Shown here one piece after another: positions 8,068-16,263 of a DNA stretch of 64,000 nucleotides. The DNA is from JAKAXS01 sp965279065 (GTDB lineage Bacteria > Pseudomonadota > Alphaproteobacteria > Rhizobiales > Hyphomicrobiaceae): contig OZ257134.1 of the NCBI GenBank assembly GCA_965279065.1, positions 3,720,001 through 3,784,000 of the forward strand. The letters are read 5' to 3'. The translations under genes and the position numbers were made by a program. Position 1 is the stretch's first letter; every line of letters begins with the position of its first letter. The notes beneath the pieces were generated by a model. The model was given only the letters and a program-made list of their open reading frames with translations, searched no databases and was not told the DNA's origin.

Positions 8068-8967
8068 CTAGCGAGACGCGGTCCGCAGTTCGCGTGCGGC
8101 AAACTCCGCGAACAAGCGCGTCTGCGGACTGGGACGGCGCACCTCTCGGCGCACGACATGGATAGGTGATCGCGTATCGTCGAAACCATCAAGCACGGTT
8201 ACGAGTTTCTTGCGCGCGAGCGCCGCTGCCGCCTGGTATGACAGGACTCGCGTGATCCCGATGCCGGCCACTGCCCCGTCTATCGCCGCTTCGGCAGTCG
8301 ACACTGTCAGTCGCGCATGGATGCGAACCGAACGGCGTCCGTGCGCTTTGCTGTTGAACGACCAGCTGCCTCCTCTGCCGCCGATCGTTTCAAAAGCGAC
8401 GCAGTCGTGCCCGGCCAACTCTGCCGGCTCGTTCGGCCGCCCCCGCGTGCGCAGATAGCTTGGCGAAGCGCAGGTCAGCGTGCGCAGTTCCCCGACTTTA
8501 GCGGCAACCAACGACGAGTCCGGCAGGGACCCGACGCGAATGGCGATGTCTATGTCTTCCTCGGTCAGATCCACCAGGCGATCAACGAGACGCAGCCGCG
8601 CATCGACCTCCGGATGCTGGGCGAGAAACTTAGTCAGGACCGGAAGCACATAGAGCCGCCCGAAAACCACGGGCGCTGTGATCGACAGGTCACCCTTTAC
8701 CCGGCTACCGCTTCCGCTCAGCCGACCCTCAACTTCCGCGATCTCTTCGAGCACGTGCTTGCACGTTTCGAGATAGAGACGCCCGGCTTCCGTCAAAGCC
8801 AAACGTCGCGTCGTACGGGTTATCAGGGTGACGCCCAACTCGTCCTCAAGAGCTACGAGTTGGCGGCTCAGCGTCGTCAGCGGCCGGTTGAGCTTCCGCG
8901 CAGCCGCCGAGAGGCTGCCCGCGGCCGCAACCGAAGCAAAGACACGCATCGCGCGTAAACGATCCAA
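8068..8967 (-). CDS. LysR-family transcriptional regulator
   Basis: This is a 299-residue LysR regulator. It has an N-terminal winged helix-turn-helix (VAAAGSLSAAARKLNRPLTT) and a two-lobed substrate-binding domain starting near residue 90. It is divergent from the glutathione S-transferase gene, with a 109-base spacer, the classic layout in which the regulator controls itself and its neighbour. The target is therefore probably the GST and the flavin-type oxidase gene behind it. The effector is unknown. ATG 8967 gives the standard MDRLRAMRVFASV start. Confidence 0.92.
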   Translation of the reverse strand: MDRLRAMRVFASVAAAGSLSAAARKLNRPLTTLSRQLVALEDELGVTLITRTTRRLALTEAGRLYLETCKHVLEEIAEVEGRLSGSGSRVKGDLSITAPVVFGRLYVLPVLTKFLAQHPEVDARLRLVDRLVDLTEEDIDIAIRVGSLPDSSLVAAKVGELRTLTCASPSYLRTRGRPNEPAELAGHDCVAFETIGGRGGSWSFNSKAHGRRSVRIHARLTVSTAEAAIDGAVAGIGITRVLSYQAAAALARKKLVTVLDGFDDTRSPIHVVRREVRRPSPQTRLFAEFAARELRTASR

Positions 8968-9076
8968 GATCTATCCTCCCATAATTCGGGATAAAGCTTC
9001 CCAAAAATACCATCTGACGTAAGCGTGTCCACACGTGTAAACGCCACCAGTCAAAGCACGAAGACGGAGCCGTCGC

Positions 9077-9673
9077 ATGCCCAAGCTCTATGACCTCGAA
9101 TTGTCGGGGAACTGCTACAAGGTTCGGCTGCTCTGCGCGATGCTGGGCGTGCCACTCGAAGTTCTTCCGGTGGACTTCCTGGCCGGTGCCCATAAGCAGA
9201 GCCCAGTGATCGACCTCAATCCATTCGGCCAGTTGCCCGTATGGATCGACGGCGATCTGGTATTGCGCGATAGCCAGGCGATCCTCGTCTATATCGCGCG
9301 CAAGTGGGGCGGCGAGTCTTGGCTGCCGACCGACCCCGCCGGAATGTCGCTCGTGACCGAGTGGCTGATGGTCGCCGAGAACGAAATCGCCCGCGGCCCC
9401 AACGACGCTCGCTTGCATGACAAGTTCGGGTACAAGTTGGACGTCGCCTCCGCGCGTGAAAATTCTGCGCGACTACTAAAGATCCTCGATGCGCGGCTGG
9501 CGCAAAGCGAGTGGCTGGCTTTGAATCGTCCGACGATCGCGGACATCGCCTGTATGCCCTACATCGCGCTCGGCCACGAAGGCGGCGTCGCGCTAGGTAG
9601 CTACCCTCACGTCGGCAGCTGGGTCGCACGCGTCAAGCAGCTGCCTGGTTATGTTCCAATGCCGGCCATCTAA
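9077..9673 (+). CDS. Glutathione S-transferase family protein
   Basis: This 198-residue GST has a thioredoxin-like N-terminal half (MPKLYDLELSGNCYKVRLLC, with the NPFGQLPVW cis-Pro loop and DSQAILVYIA) and a helical C-terminal half (PTIADIACMPY with the capping Asp). It conjugates glutathione to electrophiles or isomerises them; the substrate is unknown. It is first in a two-gene unit with the PNPOx-like gene 18 bases on, opposite a LysR regulator. In methylotrophs such pairs may handle reactive aldehydes, but that is inference. Confidence 0.92.
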   Translation: MPKLYDLELSGNCYKVRLLCAMLGVPLEVLPVDFLAGAHKQSPVIDLNPFGQLPVWIDGDLVLRDSQAILVYIARKWGGESWLPTDPAGMSLVTEWLMVAENEIARGPNDARLHDKFGYKLDVASARENSARLLKILDARLAQSEWLALNRPTIADIACMPYIALGHEGGVALGSYPHVGSWVARVKQLPGYVPMPAI

Positions 9674-9691
9674 ACGGAGCGGAGCGAAGCG

Positions 9692-10294
9692 ATGGAGAGA
9701 CCTGCTTCCGACATCGCCTTCAGCGAGTCCGTCAAGGCGCAGCAGCAGCAGCGCGGCTCGCGCCGCATGTTCGAGCGCATGGAAGCAATGGACGGCTGGC
9801 CCGACGTCATCTCGCCTGACCTCGCCCGCTTCATCGCGGACATCGGCTCGTTCTATCTCGCCACCGCGAGCGCCGCCGGCCAGCCCTACATCCAGCACCG
9901 CGGCGGCGAGCCGGGCTTCCTCAAGGTCGTCGACGACAAGACTCTCGGCTTCGCCGACTACGCCGGAAACCGGCAATACATCACGCTCGGCAACCTGGCC
10001 GAGAACCCGCGCGCCTTCATCTTTCTGATGGACTACGCCCGCCGCATCCGCATCAAGCTGTGGGGCACCGCCCACGTCGTCGAAGGCGACGACGCGCTAC
10101 TCGCAAAGCTCAGCGAAGGCGTCTCGGTGGCGCCGCAACGCTCGATCCTCTTCAAGCTCGAAGCCTGGGACCGCAACTGCTCCCAGCACATCCCCCGCCT
10201 GATCCCGATGGACGCCGTCGAAAAACTCGTCGCGGACTACGAGCAGAGGATCGCGGAGCTGCAGGCTGAAATCGCGAAGTTGCGCAATCCCTAA
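9692..10294 (+). CDS. Pyridoxamine 5'-phosphate oxidase-like FMN-binding protein
   Basis: The 200-residue product has a split-barrel flavin-binding domain (GSFYLATASAAGQPYIQHRGG, then NRQYITLGNLAENPRAFIFLMD). A C-terminal coiled helix (YEQRIAELQAEIAKLRNP) probably dimerises it. Members of this group bind FMN or F420 and reduce or oxidise small molecules; few have known substrates. It is cotranscribed with the GST gene. Its TAA stop overlaps the TAG stop of the convergent small membrane-protein gene by two bases. Confidence 0.85.
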   Translation: MERPASDIAFSESVKAQQQQRGSRRMFERMEAMDGWPDVISPDLARFIADIGSFYLATASAAGQPYIQHRGGEPGFLKVVDDKTLGFADYAGNRQYITLGNLAENPRAFIFLMDYARRIRIKLWGTAHVVEGDDALLAKLSEGVSVAPQRSILFKLEAWDRNCSQHIPRLIPMDAVEKLVADYEQRIAELQAEIAKLRNP

Positions 10295-10509
10295 ACCTTC
10301 CGCCCGAGCGCCGACGCCAGGAAGGCCACGATGATCGCCGTCGGCACCACGATGAGCAGCACCGCGCCAAGCGTGATGGCAACGCCCAGCATGACGAACG
10401 CGATGACGCCGAATAAAAGGACCCCCGCGACAAACGCCACGGCTCCGATCAACCAGGCGCGCCAGCCCGTAATCACCACGGCCTGCCCGTTTCGATTGAT
10501 GACGATCAT
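10291..10509 (-). CDS. Small two-helix membrane protein
   Basis: The 72-residue product has a short polar start, then two or three packed hydrophobic helices (WLIGAVAFVAGVLLFGVIAFV and AVLLIVVPTAIIVAFLA). It resembles no family I can name. Its stop codon overlaps that of the convergent gene at 9692-10294. It lies 87 bases upstream of argG in the opposite sense of transcription order: argG is transcribed toward it, so the two could share a transcript. Confidence 0.7.
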   Translation of the reverse strand: MIVINRNGQAVVITGWRAWLIGAVAFVAGVLLFGVIAFVMLGVAITLGAVLLIVVPTAIIVAFLASALGRKV

Positions 10510-10596
10510 CGGCAGATGCTCCTTCAGGTCTCGGAGTACTTCGATTGGCCAACGCGCGAGGATCCTTGCGACAAGCCCGATGACCCAGCAAGAAGC

Positions 10597-11841
10597 CTAG
10601 AGCTTGCCGCGATTCCGTGCTTCCAGCGTCCGCAGCCGGAGCGCGTTGAGCTTGATGAAGCCCTGCGCGTCCTTTTGGTCGTACGCACCCTTGTCGTCCT
10701 CGAACGTAACCAGTGTCGGCGAGTACAGCGACTTCTTGCTCTCACGGCCGACCGTGATGACGTTGCCCTTGTAGAGCTCCAGCGTCACTTCGCCCTCGAC
10801 ATGCTCCTGGCTCTTGTCGATCAGTGCCTGCAGCATCTCCCGCTCCGGCGCGAACCAGAAGCCGTTGTAGATCAGCTCCGCGTAGCGCGGCATCAATTCG
10901 TCCTTGAGGTGACCGGCACCGCGATCCAGCGTGATGCTCTCCATCGCCCGATGCGCTGCGAGCAAAATCGTGCCGCCCGGCGTCTCGTACACGCCACGCG
11001 ACTTCATGCCGACGAAGCGGTTCTCGACGAGATCGATGCGGCCGATGCCGTTGTCGCGGCCAAGGTCGTTCAGCGCCTTGAGCAGAGTCGCAGGCGACAG
11101 CGGCTTTCCGTCGAGCGAGATCGCATCGCCCTTGAGGAATCCGATCTTGATCGTCGTTACCTTATCGGGCGCATCCATCGGCGAGATCGTGCGCTGATAG
11201 ACCAGCTCCGGCGCCTTCTTGGCCGGATCTTCCAGCACTTTGCCTTCGGACGAAGAGTGCAGCAGGTTGGCGTCGACCGAGAACGGCGACTCGCCTTCCT
11301 TGTCCTTCGCCACCGGGATCTGGTGATCGCGAGCGAACTGGATCAGATCCTCGCGCCCCTTGAACTGCCACTCGCGCCACGGCGCGATGATCTTGATGCC
11401 CGGCTCCAGCGCATAATAGCCGAGTTCGAAACGCACCTGATCGTTGCCCTTGCCCGTAGCGCCATGGCACACGGCATCCGCGCCCATCTTGCGCGCAATC
11501 TCGATCTGCTTCTTGGCGATCAGCGGCCGCGCGATCGATGTGCCGAGCAGATAGATACCCTCGTACACAGCGTTGGCGCGGAACATGGGAAACACGTAGT
11601 CGCGCACGAACTCTTCGCGCAGGTCTTCGATGAAGATGTTCTCCGGCTTGATACCGAGCATCTCCGCCTTCTTGCGCGCCGGCGACAACTCCTCGCCCTG
11701 GCCGAGGTCCGCCGTGAAGGTGATGACCTCCGCGCCGTACTCCTGCTGCAGCCACTTGAGGATGATCGACGTATCCAGCCCACCCGAATAAGCCAGCACC
11801 ACCTTCTTGACGCCTTTTTGCGCGCCGGCCTTCGTCGTCAT
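10597..11841 (-). CDS. argG: Argininosuccinate synthase
   Basis: This is a 414-residue enzyme of full length. It shows the ATP-pyrophosphatase loop LAYSGGLDTSIILKW near residue 16 and GATGKGNDQVRFEL. It joins citrulline and aspartate with ATP to give argininosuccinate, the penultimate step of arginine synthesis in the cytosol. ATG 11841 is the chosen start. argB of the same pathway lies at 33 kb, so the pathway is dispersed. Transcription runs toward the small membrane-protein gene with no strong terminator seen between them. Confidence 0.98.
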   Translation of the reverse strand: MTTKAGAQKGVKKVVLAYSGGLDTSIILKWLQQEYGAEVITFTADLGQGEELSPARKKAEMLGIKPENIFIEDLREEFVRDYVFPMFRANAVYEGIYLLGTSIARPLIAKKQIEIARKMGADAVCHGATGKGNDQVRFELGYYALEPGIKIIAPWREWQFKGREDLIQFARDHQIPVAKDKEGESPFSVDANLLHSSSEGKVLEDPAKKAPELVYQRTISPMDAPDKVTTIKIGFLKGDAISLDGKPLSPATLLKALNDLGRDNGIGRIDLVENRFVGMKSRGVYETPGGTILLAAHRAMESITLDRGAGHLKDELMPRYAELIYNGFWFAPEREMLQALIDKSQEHVEGEVTLELYKGNVITVGRESKKSLYSPTLVTFEDDKGAYDQKDAQGFIKLNALRLRTLEARNRGKL

Positions 11842-11946
11842 CGTTCGTTCCTCACAACCCTTTGAAATGCGGGCGCACTATAGGCAAAGTGCATGACACG
11901 ACAAGCACTGCCGTCGCTACGTTACGCCGCGATCGAAAGGTAAAGC

Positions 11947-12543
11947 ATGCCGCAGCTGACGTTCTGGTTCGAATTCGCCTCCACCTACTCGTATTTGACC
12001 GCCATGCGCATCGATGACGTGGCGGCCGCCCAAGGCGTCGAGGTCGTGTGGCAGCCGTTCCTGCTTGGTCCGATCTTCGCCGGACAGGGCTGGAACACCT
12101 CGCCCTTCAATCTCTATCCCGCCAAGGGCGCCTACATGGTGCGCGACATCGACCGCATCGCCGGCGACCGCAGCCTGCCGTTCACCATGCCCAAGGTCTT
12201 CCCTGCCAACAGCCTGAAGGCCGCGCGCCTCGCCCTCGTCGGCCAGAGTGAAGGTTGGATTGCCCCGTTCGCACGCGCGGTCTACGCCACCCAATTCCAG
12301 GATCAGGCCAACATCGCCGACACGGCCGTCCTCACCTCGGCACTCGAAAAGGTCGGACAGGACCCTGCCAGGGCACTCAGGGCCGCCGAGGAACCCGAGG
12401 TGAAGGAGCGCCTGAAGCAGAACACCAACTTGGCGAAATCACTGGGAATTTTCGGCGCCCCGAGCTTCACTGCCGCGGACGACGAGCTGTTCTGGGGCGA
12501 CGATCGCCTGGAGCAAGCTGTGGCCTGGGCGAAACGCGCCTGA
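11947..12543 (+). CDS. 2-hydroxychromene-2-carboxylate isomerase-like (DsbA fold) protein
   Basis: This 198-residue protein has the DsbA/kappa-GST fold. It opens with LTFWFEFASTYSYL, where the first active-site position is Ser/Thr as in NahD-type isomerases rather than CxxC. It ends with FGAPSFTAADDELFWGDDRLEQ, the family signature. It is probably glutathione-dependent. Relatives act in naphthalene degradation, but most genomic copies have unknown substrates. It is divergent from argG. Confidence 0.88.
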   Translation: MPQLTFWFEFASTYSYLTAMRIDDVAAAQGVEVVWQPFLLGPIFAGQGWNTSPFNLYPAKGAYMVRDIDRIAGDRSLPFTMPKVFPANSLKAARLALVGQSEGWIAPFARAVYATQFQDQANIADTAVLTSALEKVGQDPARALRAAEEPEVKERLKQNTNLAKSLGIFGAPSFTAADDELFWGDDRLEQAVAWAKRA

Positions 12544-12617
12544 CCCCCGAGCCAAATCCGCCCTAATTTTGTCGCGCCCCGCGCCTCTATCGTCACTGAA
12601 CGGGAAAGAGGCGTGTC

Positions 12618-13184
12618 ATGCGTGCAAGCTGTCCAACGACGATGCGATCGATTGTAGCTCTGGCGCTGGTCGCCTTTTCGCTCGGCACAGCCGCCCCCCC
12701 AGTGTTGGGGCAAGGTGCACCCGCAGCCGAAATGCCCGCGGCGCAAGAAGCGCCCGCAGCTTCGCCGCCAGCAAACGCCATCCCCAAACCCGCCGCCGAG
12801 AAGAAGCCCGCCAAAAACACCGCCAAAAAGAAGGTGTCATGCGATGGCCTGTTCGAGGCCGCCTGCAAGGAGGCCACCGGCTGTTCCTGGTCGGCGATGG
12901 CCCGGGCCGACGGCTCGCCACCGAAAGGCGAGTGCGCCAAGGTCGACAAGACGGCGGCCAAGGGCAGCAAGGACAGCTGCCCGACCATGTTCGAAGCGCT
13001 GTGTAAGGAAACGTCGGGCTGTGCCTGGACCCCCGGTGCACCCGGCGAAGACGGCAAACCCGTCCCCGGCGCATGCGCCTATGCTGGCAAGGCGAGCAAA
13101 GCCGCCACCGCCAAGAAAGCGGCCGCCGCAACGCCCGAGCCACCGCGAGAGCCGCCTCCCGATGCGTTCACAGATCAGCAGTAG
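12618..13184 (+). CDS. Secreted protein with two cysteine-rich repeats
   Basis: The 188-residue product starts at ATG 12618, six bases after GAGG. A signal peptide (SIVALALVAFSLGTAAPPVLG) leads into an Ala/Pro/Lys-rich linker. Two copies of a four-cysteine unit follow: C75-x7-C83-x5-C89-x16-C106 and C121-x7-C129-x5-C135-x17-C153. Each unit has FEA(A/L)C and GC(S/A)W at the same places. The tail is Lys/Pro-rich. Four cysteines per unit suggest two disulphides and a compact periplasmic or surface domain, vaguely like PSI modules. I know no family for it. Its stop is 14 bases from that of the W/P-repeat gene. Confidence 0.75.
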   Translation: MRASCPTTMRSIVALALVAFSLGTAAPPVLGQGAPAAEMPAAQEAPAASPPANAIPKPAAEKKPAKNTAKKKVSCDGLFEAACKEATGCSWSAMARADGSPPKGECAKVDKTAAKGSKDSCPTMFEALCKETSGCAWTPGAPGEDGKPVPGACAYAGKASKAATAKKAAAATPEPPREPPPDAFTDQQ

Positions 13185-13198
13185 ATCTAGACTTCAGC

Positions 13199-13987
13199 TT
13201 AGAACAGCGACGGTTGCGTCCCTGGCATTTGCCAGACCGCCGCCAGTGGCGCCAGAGTGGCAAACGCTGCCAGCGTCTTCGGCGCCCAAACATGCGCCAT
13301 GGCAAACCCGCCCGCCGATTGGTACGACGCGAACGTCTGCTGGGCCTGCTCGGTGAGCACCGCGGTCGCATCGAGCACGGCTGCGTTGGCTTCGGCCGTC
13401 GGCCACGCCACGCTGTCGGGTACGCCCTGGGCGATCATTGAATACGCCATCGGCCACGCGAACGTCGGCCCGCGCATCGCACTGCCCCACCAGAACGCGA
13501 ACGGCATGAAGGCCATGCTCATCGCGTTGAGCTGCGGCGCCATCGCTGGCGGCCCGAACGAGCGTGGGGCGGCCGCAGGCTGAGCCCAGGGCATGAACGC
13601 GATCCAGGGATTGAACGCTGGGGCCGGCGTCGGAACCGCCGGAGCCTGCGCCCAAGGCATGTAGAGCAGAAACGGATTGGCCGGAGCGGCGACAGGCGCT
13701 GGCGCAGCCGGTTGCGCCCAGGGCATCATCGCCAGCCAGGGATTGAAGGGCGCCGGCGCGGCAACAGGCTGGACCACGCCCCAATGCGACGTTGAACCGT
13801 TCGGATTGAACCACGACAGGTGATCCCGGCGCGCCACCGGAACGGCCGCCGGATGCGACGGTGTCGACCAGAAATCCATGGCCTGCTGCGCGAACGCATT
13901 CATCGCTGCGGCCGACGCCTTGGCGTAACCCATTGCAGCGTCGTTGTAATTTTGGGTCAGGCGAGCGTGCATGCGAGCGTCGAGCAT
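13199..13987 (-). CDS. Tryptophan/proline-repeat protein of unknown function
   Basis: This 262-residue protein starts at ATG 13987, seven bases after AAGGAGG; an overlapping longer frame lacks such a site. The first 45 residues are helical and phasin-like (NYNDAAMGYAKASAAAMNAF). Then come three near-repeats: FNPWLAMMPWAQPAA (81-95), NPFLLYMPWAQAPA (104-117) and FNPWIAFMPWAQPAA (125-139), with a decayed fourth copy near 153-164 (AFMPFA). The C-terminal 80 residues are alanine-rich helix. No signal peptide is evident. The repeated aromatic NPW..MPWAQ units could bind a hydrophobic surface such as a polymer granule or membrane; this is inference only. Confidence 0.75.
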   Translation of the reverse strand: MLDARMHARLTQNYNDAAMGYAKASAAAMNAFAQQAMDFWSTPSHPAAVPVARRDHLSWFNPNGSTSHWGVVQPVAAPAPFNPWLAMMPWAQPAAPAPVAAPANPFLLYMPWAQAPAVPTPAPAFNPWIAFMPWAQPAAAPRSFGPPAMAPQLNAMSMAFMPFAFWWGSAMRGPTFAWPMAYSMIAQGVPDSVAWPTAEANAAVLDATAVLTEQAQQTFASYQSAGGFAMAHVWAPKTLAAFATLAPLAAVWQMPGTQPSLF

Positions 13988-14154
13988 AGCGCGGCCTCCT
14001 TGGCTTCCCACGGCGCGGAAACGCGCCAACGTGGGTTAAGGGCCCAAGCAGGTGCCGGGACCGAGCCGCCCTTATACCAGAGATTTTGCATCGCAACAAT
14101 GAATATTGCAGCGCAACATCATGGTTATCAACTACATTGAATTTTCTACTGAAA

Positions 14155-14583
14155 TCAGGCGTTCCGTCCGGCAATGAGCCAGTACACCGTACCGGCGGCG
14201 AAACCGGCCGTCGCCAGCACCTGCCACACCGTCGAAGCCGGCATGACCATCGCCTCGCTTTGGCTGAGCCGCACCAGGAACGGCACGCAGGCCAGCGAAA
14301 TCCCGCCGCCGATCAAGTAGTACAGCCATGACCGGATGCGACCGACCTCGCCGATGATGATAACCGCCAGCGCCGGAATGATCGACAGCCCCGACGTCAG
14401 CGCGCTGACCTGCTGGATAATGTCGAACGTCCGCGTCAGGGTTTCAACGCCCGGCTCGCTGCTGTGCATCGACTGCGTAAAGTGCTCCAGGCCGAGCGAC
14501 AGAACGATCGCCGCCGCCGTGCACGCCGCCAGCACAAACGCGATCGGGATCAGGATGAGGCGGCCGACCGTTCTCCAGAACAA
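14155..14583 (-). CDS. Four-helix membrane protein cotranscribed with rlmN
   Basis: This is a 142-residue protein starting at TTG 14583. The stop codon of rlmN (TAA, 14595-14597) lies inside the ribosome site TAAGGAG, seven bases before this start, so translation is probably coupled. Four hydrophobic segments are visible: LILIPIAFVLAACTAAAIVL, LTSGLSIIPALAVIIIG, YYLIGGGISLACVPFLV and WQVLATAGFAAGTVYWLIA. No domain is recognised. The context implies expression with rlmN but says nothing specific about function. Confidence 0.75.
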   Translation of the reverse strand: MFWRTVGRLILIPIAFVLAACTAAAIVLSLGLEHFTQSMHSSEPGVETLTRTFDIIQQVSALTSGLSIIPALAVIIIGEVGRIRSWLYYLIGGGISLACVPFLVRLSQSEAMVMPASTVWQVLATAGFAAGTVYWLIAGRNA

Positions 14584-14594
14584 GGGGCCGCTCC

Positions 14595-15803
14595 TTACGC
14601 GTCGAGCGGCGCTGCCGCCGTTCGCTGCGTGGCCCGCAGCTTTTCGCTGGCCGACTTCAGCTGCCCGCAGGCCGCTAGGATATCGCGCCCGCGCGGCGTC
14701 CGCACCGGACTGGCGTAACCCGCCTTGTTGACGATCTCCGCGAAGCGCTCGATCGTTTCCCAGTCCGAGCACTCGTACTGCGAGCCGGGCCAGGGATTGA
14801 ACGGGATGAGGTTGATCTTCGCTGGAATGCCTGCCAGCAGCCGCACCAGCGCTTTGGCGTCGGCCGGGCTGTCGTTGACGCCCTTCAGCATCACGTATTC
14901 GAACGTGATGCGCTTGGCGTTCGACAAGCCTGGATAGGTGCGGCAAGCCGCCAGCAACTCGGCAATCGGATACTTCTTATTGATCGGCACCAGTTCGTCG
15001 CGCAGTTCGTCGCGCGTGGCGTGCAGCGAAATCGCCAGCATCGTGCCGGTATCGCCACCCCAGCGCGCGATCTCCGGCACTACGCCCGACGTCGACAGCG
15101 TCACGCGGCGTTTGGAGACCGATAGTCCCTCACCATCCGTGGCGATCGCCATCGCTTCCTTGACGTTGTCAAAGTTGTACAACGGCTCGCCCATGCCCAT
15201 CAGCACGATGTTCGTGATCTTGCGATCTGAATTGGGCAGCAGGTGCGCGTTCTCCGGTAGCTCCGCGCCCGGCCAGTCGCCGATGCGATCGCGCGCCAAT
15301 AGGATCTGTCCGACAATCTCGGACGCTTCGAGATTGCGCACCAGCCGCTGCGTTCCCGTGTGACAGAACGAGCAATTCAGCGTGCAGCCGACCTGGCTCG
15401 AAATGCACAGCGTGCCGCGATCCGATTCCGGGATGTAGACAGTTTCCACCTCCGGCGCGCGCATCTCGTGGCCGCGCTTGGGCAACCGCAGCAGCCATTT
15501 GCGCGTGCCGTCCACCGACACCTGCTCGCTGACGATCTCCGGCCGGTCCAGTGTGAACTGCGAACTGAGCTGATTGCGCATATCCTTCGACACGTCCGTC
15601 ATGTCGTCGAACGACGTGGCACCCGAAACGTACAGCCAGCGCCACAGCTGGTTGACGCGCATGCGCGCCTGCTTCTCGGCAACACCGGCCTGCAGCATGG
15701 CCGCACGCAGCCGGTCGCGGCTAAGCCCTGCCAAGGATGACTTGGCGGTCGCTGCGGCGCCAGGGCCGCTCGGCATGGATGTGTGAGGAGCTGAAACGGA
15801 CAT
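14595..15803 (-). CDS. rlmN: Dual-specificity RNA methyltransferase RlmN
   Basis: This is a radical-SAM enzyme of about 402 residues. It methylates A2503 of 23S rRNA and A37 of some tRNAs. The cluster motif is CTLNCSFCHTG. Other signatures are GMGEPLYNFDNV, SLHATRDELRDELVPIN and, near the C-terminus, ILAACGQLKS with the cysteine that carries the transient methyl link. The start is ATG 15803; a TTG three codons earlier is possible. The start codon sits in one arm of a perfect 13-bp inverted repeat. It is coupled to the downstream membrane-protein gene. Confidence 0.96.
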   Translation of the reverse strand: MSVSAPHTSMPSGPGAAATAKSSLAGLSRDRLRAAMLQAGVAEKQARMRVNQLWRWLYVSGATSFDDMTDVSKDMRNQLSSQFTLDRPEIVSEQVSVDGTRKWLLRLPKRGHEMRAPEVETVYIPESDRGTLCISSQVGCTLNCSFCHTGTQRLVRNLEASEIVGQILLARDRIGDWPGAELPENAHLLPNSDRKITNIVLMGMGEPLYNFDNVKEAMAIATDGEGLSVSKRRVTLSTSGVVPEIARWGGDTGTMLAISLHATRDELRDELVPINKKYPIAELLAACRTYPGLSNAKRITFEYVMLKGVNDSPADAKALVRLLAGIPAKINLIPFNPWPGSQYECSDWETIERFAEIVNKAGYASPVRTPRGRDILAACGQLKSASEKLRATQRTAAAPLDA

Positions 15804-15845
15804 CTCTCGCAATCACGGCCTGGAAGGACGGAATTGCGAGAGATG
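15801..15845 (-). promoter_or_regulatory. Inverted repeat covering the rlmN start codon
   Basis: CATCTCTCGCAAT (15801-15813) and ATTGCGAGAGATG (15833-15845) are perfect 13-bp complements 19 bases apart. In rlmN mRNA the proximal arm contains the ATG start codon, so the hairpin would bury it. If the transcript begins upstream of 15845, this is a candidate translational switch; it could also be a DNA operator. Confidence 0.55.
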
Positions 15846-15863
15846 TAGTCCGGTTCGACCCAA

Positions 15864-15908
15864 GCCGCAATGCGGCTCGTAATGTCAGGAAATGCCGCAA
15901 TGCGGCTC
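15864..15908. repeat. Two direct copies of a 15-base hairpin element
   Basis: GCCGCAATGCGGCTC occurs at 15864-15878 and again at 15894-15908, offset by exactly 30 bases. Each copy is self-complementary (GCCGCA/TGCGGC). They lie in the 154-base spacer between rlmN and a 25-codon gene. The helical phasing suggests paired operator sites; terminator use is less likely for lack of T-runs. Confidence 0.5.
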
Positions 15909-15957
15909 AAGTGATGCGAAGCACGGGGCCTCTGGCATTAACCGTCTCGCGGCTCGA

Positions 15958-16035
15958 CTAGATAAGTCCCAGCACGCGCAACAGAATGATGCCAACGATC
16001 GGCACACCGGCCAGCCAAAGGATTACGTAGCGCAT
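15958..16035 (-). CDS. 25-residue hydrophobic membrane peptide
   Basis: ATG 16035 opens a 25-codon frame ending in TAG at 15958. The product starts MRYVILWLAGVPIVGII and is one transmembrane helix with an Arg near each end. GGAG lies eight bases upstream of ATG, an excellent ribosome site for so short a gene. Similar one-helix peptides (I/L-L-W-L-x-G-V/I-P pattern) occur in many proteobacteria without known function. It lies between rlmN and the divergent fpr gene and may be missed by automated annotation. Confidence 0.6.
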   Translation of the reverse strand: MRYVILWLAGVPIVGIILLRVLGLI

Positions 16036-16263
16036 GTAAGTGTCTCCGCACGTTTGCTTCAATCGCCACAACAACGTTGCTGTGACCTTTCCGGTTCCTT
16101 TGCTGAAGCTCCAACGGCTTTCCCCAGAGCCGGCGGCGGCCTGACGTCCTGTAGCACCGACCGCGTCACTGTCGCCTCTACGTCTTCCGACATTCGGCCC
16201 ACCGTGCTAGCAGGGCTATCGGCTGTCCGGCGGCGGCCTCAATGTATCCGCACAGAGCATGTC

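Noticed and set aside
10516..11865. 449-codon open frame on the plus strand
   Set aside because: It is antisense to argG and only reflects third-position GC.
13194..14174. 326-codon frame overlapping the W/P-repeat gene on the same strand
   Set aside because: It lacks a ribosome site, while the alternative frame has AAGGAGG at ideal spacing and regular protein repeats.
15851..15861. GGTTCGACCC, similar to a tRNA T-arm
   Set aside because: No matching acceptor, anticodon or D-arm can be built around it.
15864..15908. Direct repeats considered as a minimal CRISPR array
   Set aside because: There are only two 15-base units with a 15-base gap and no cas genes in the window.
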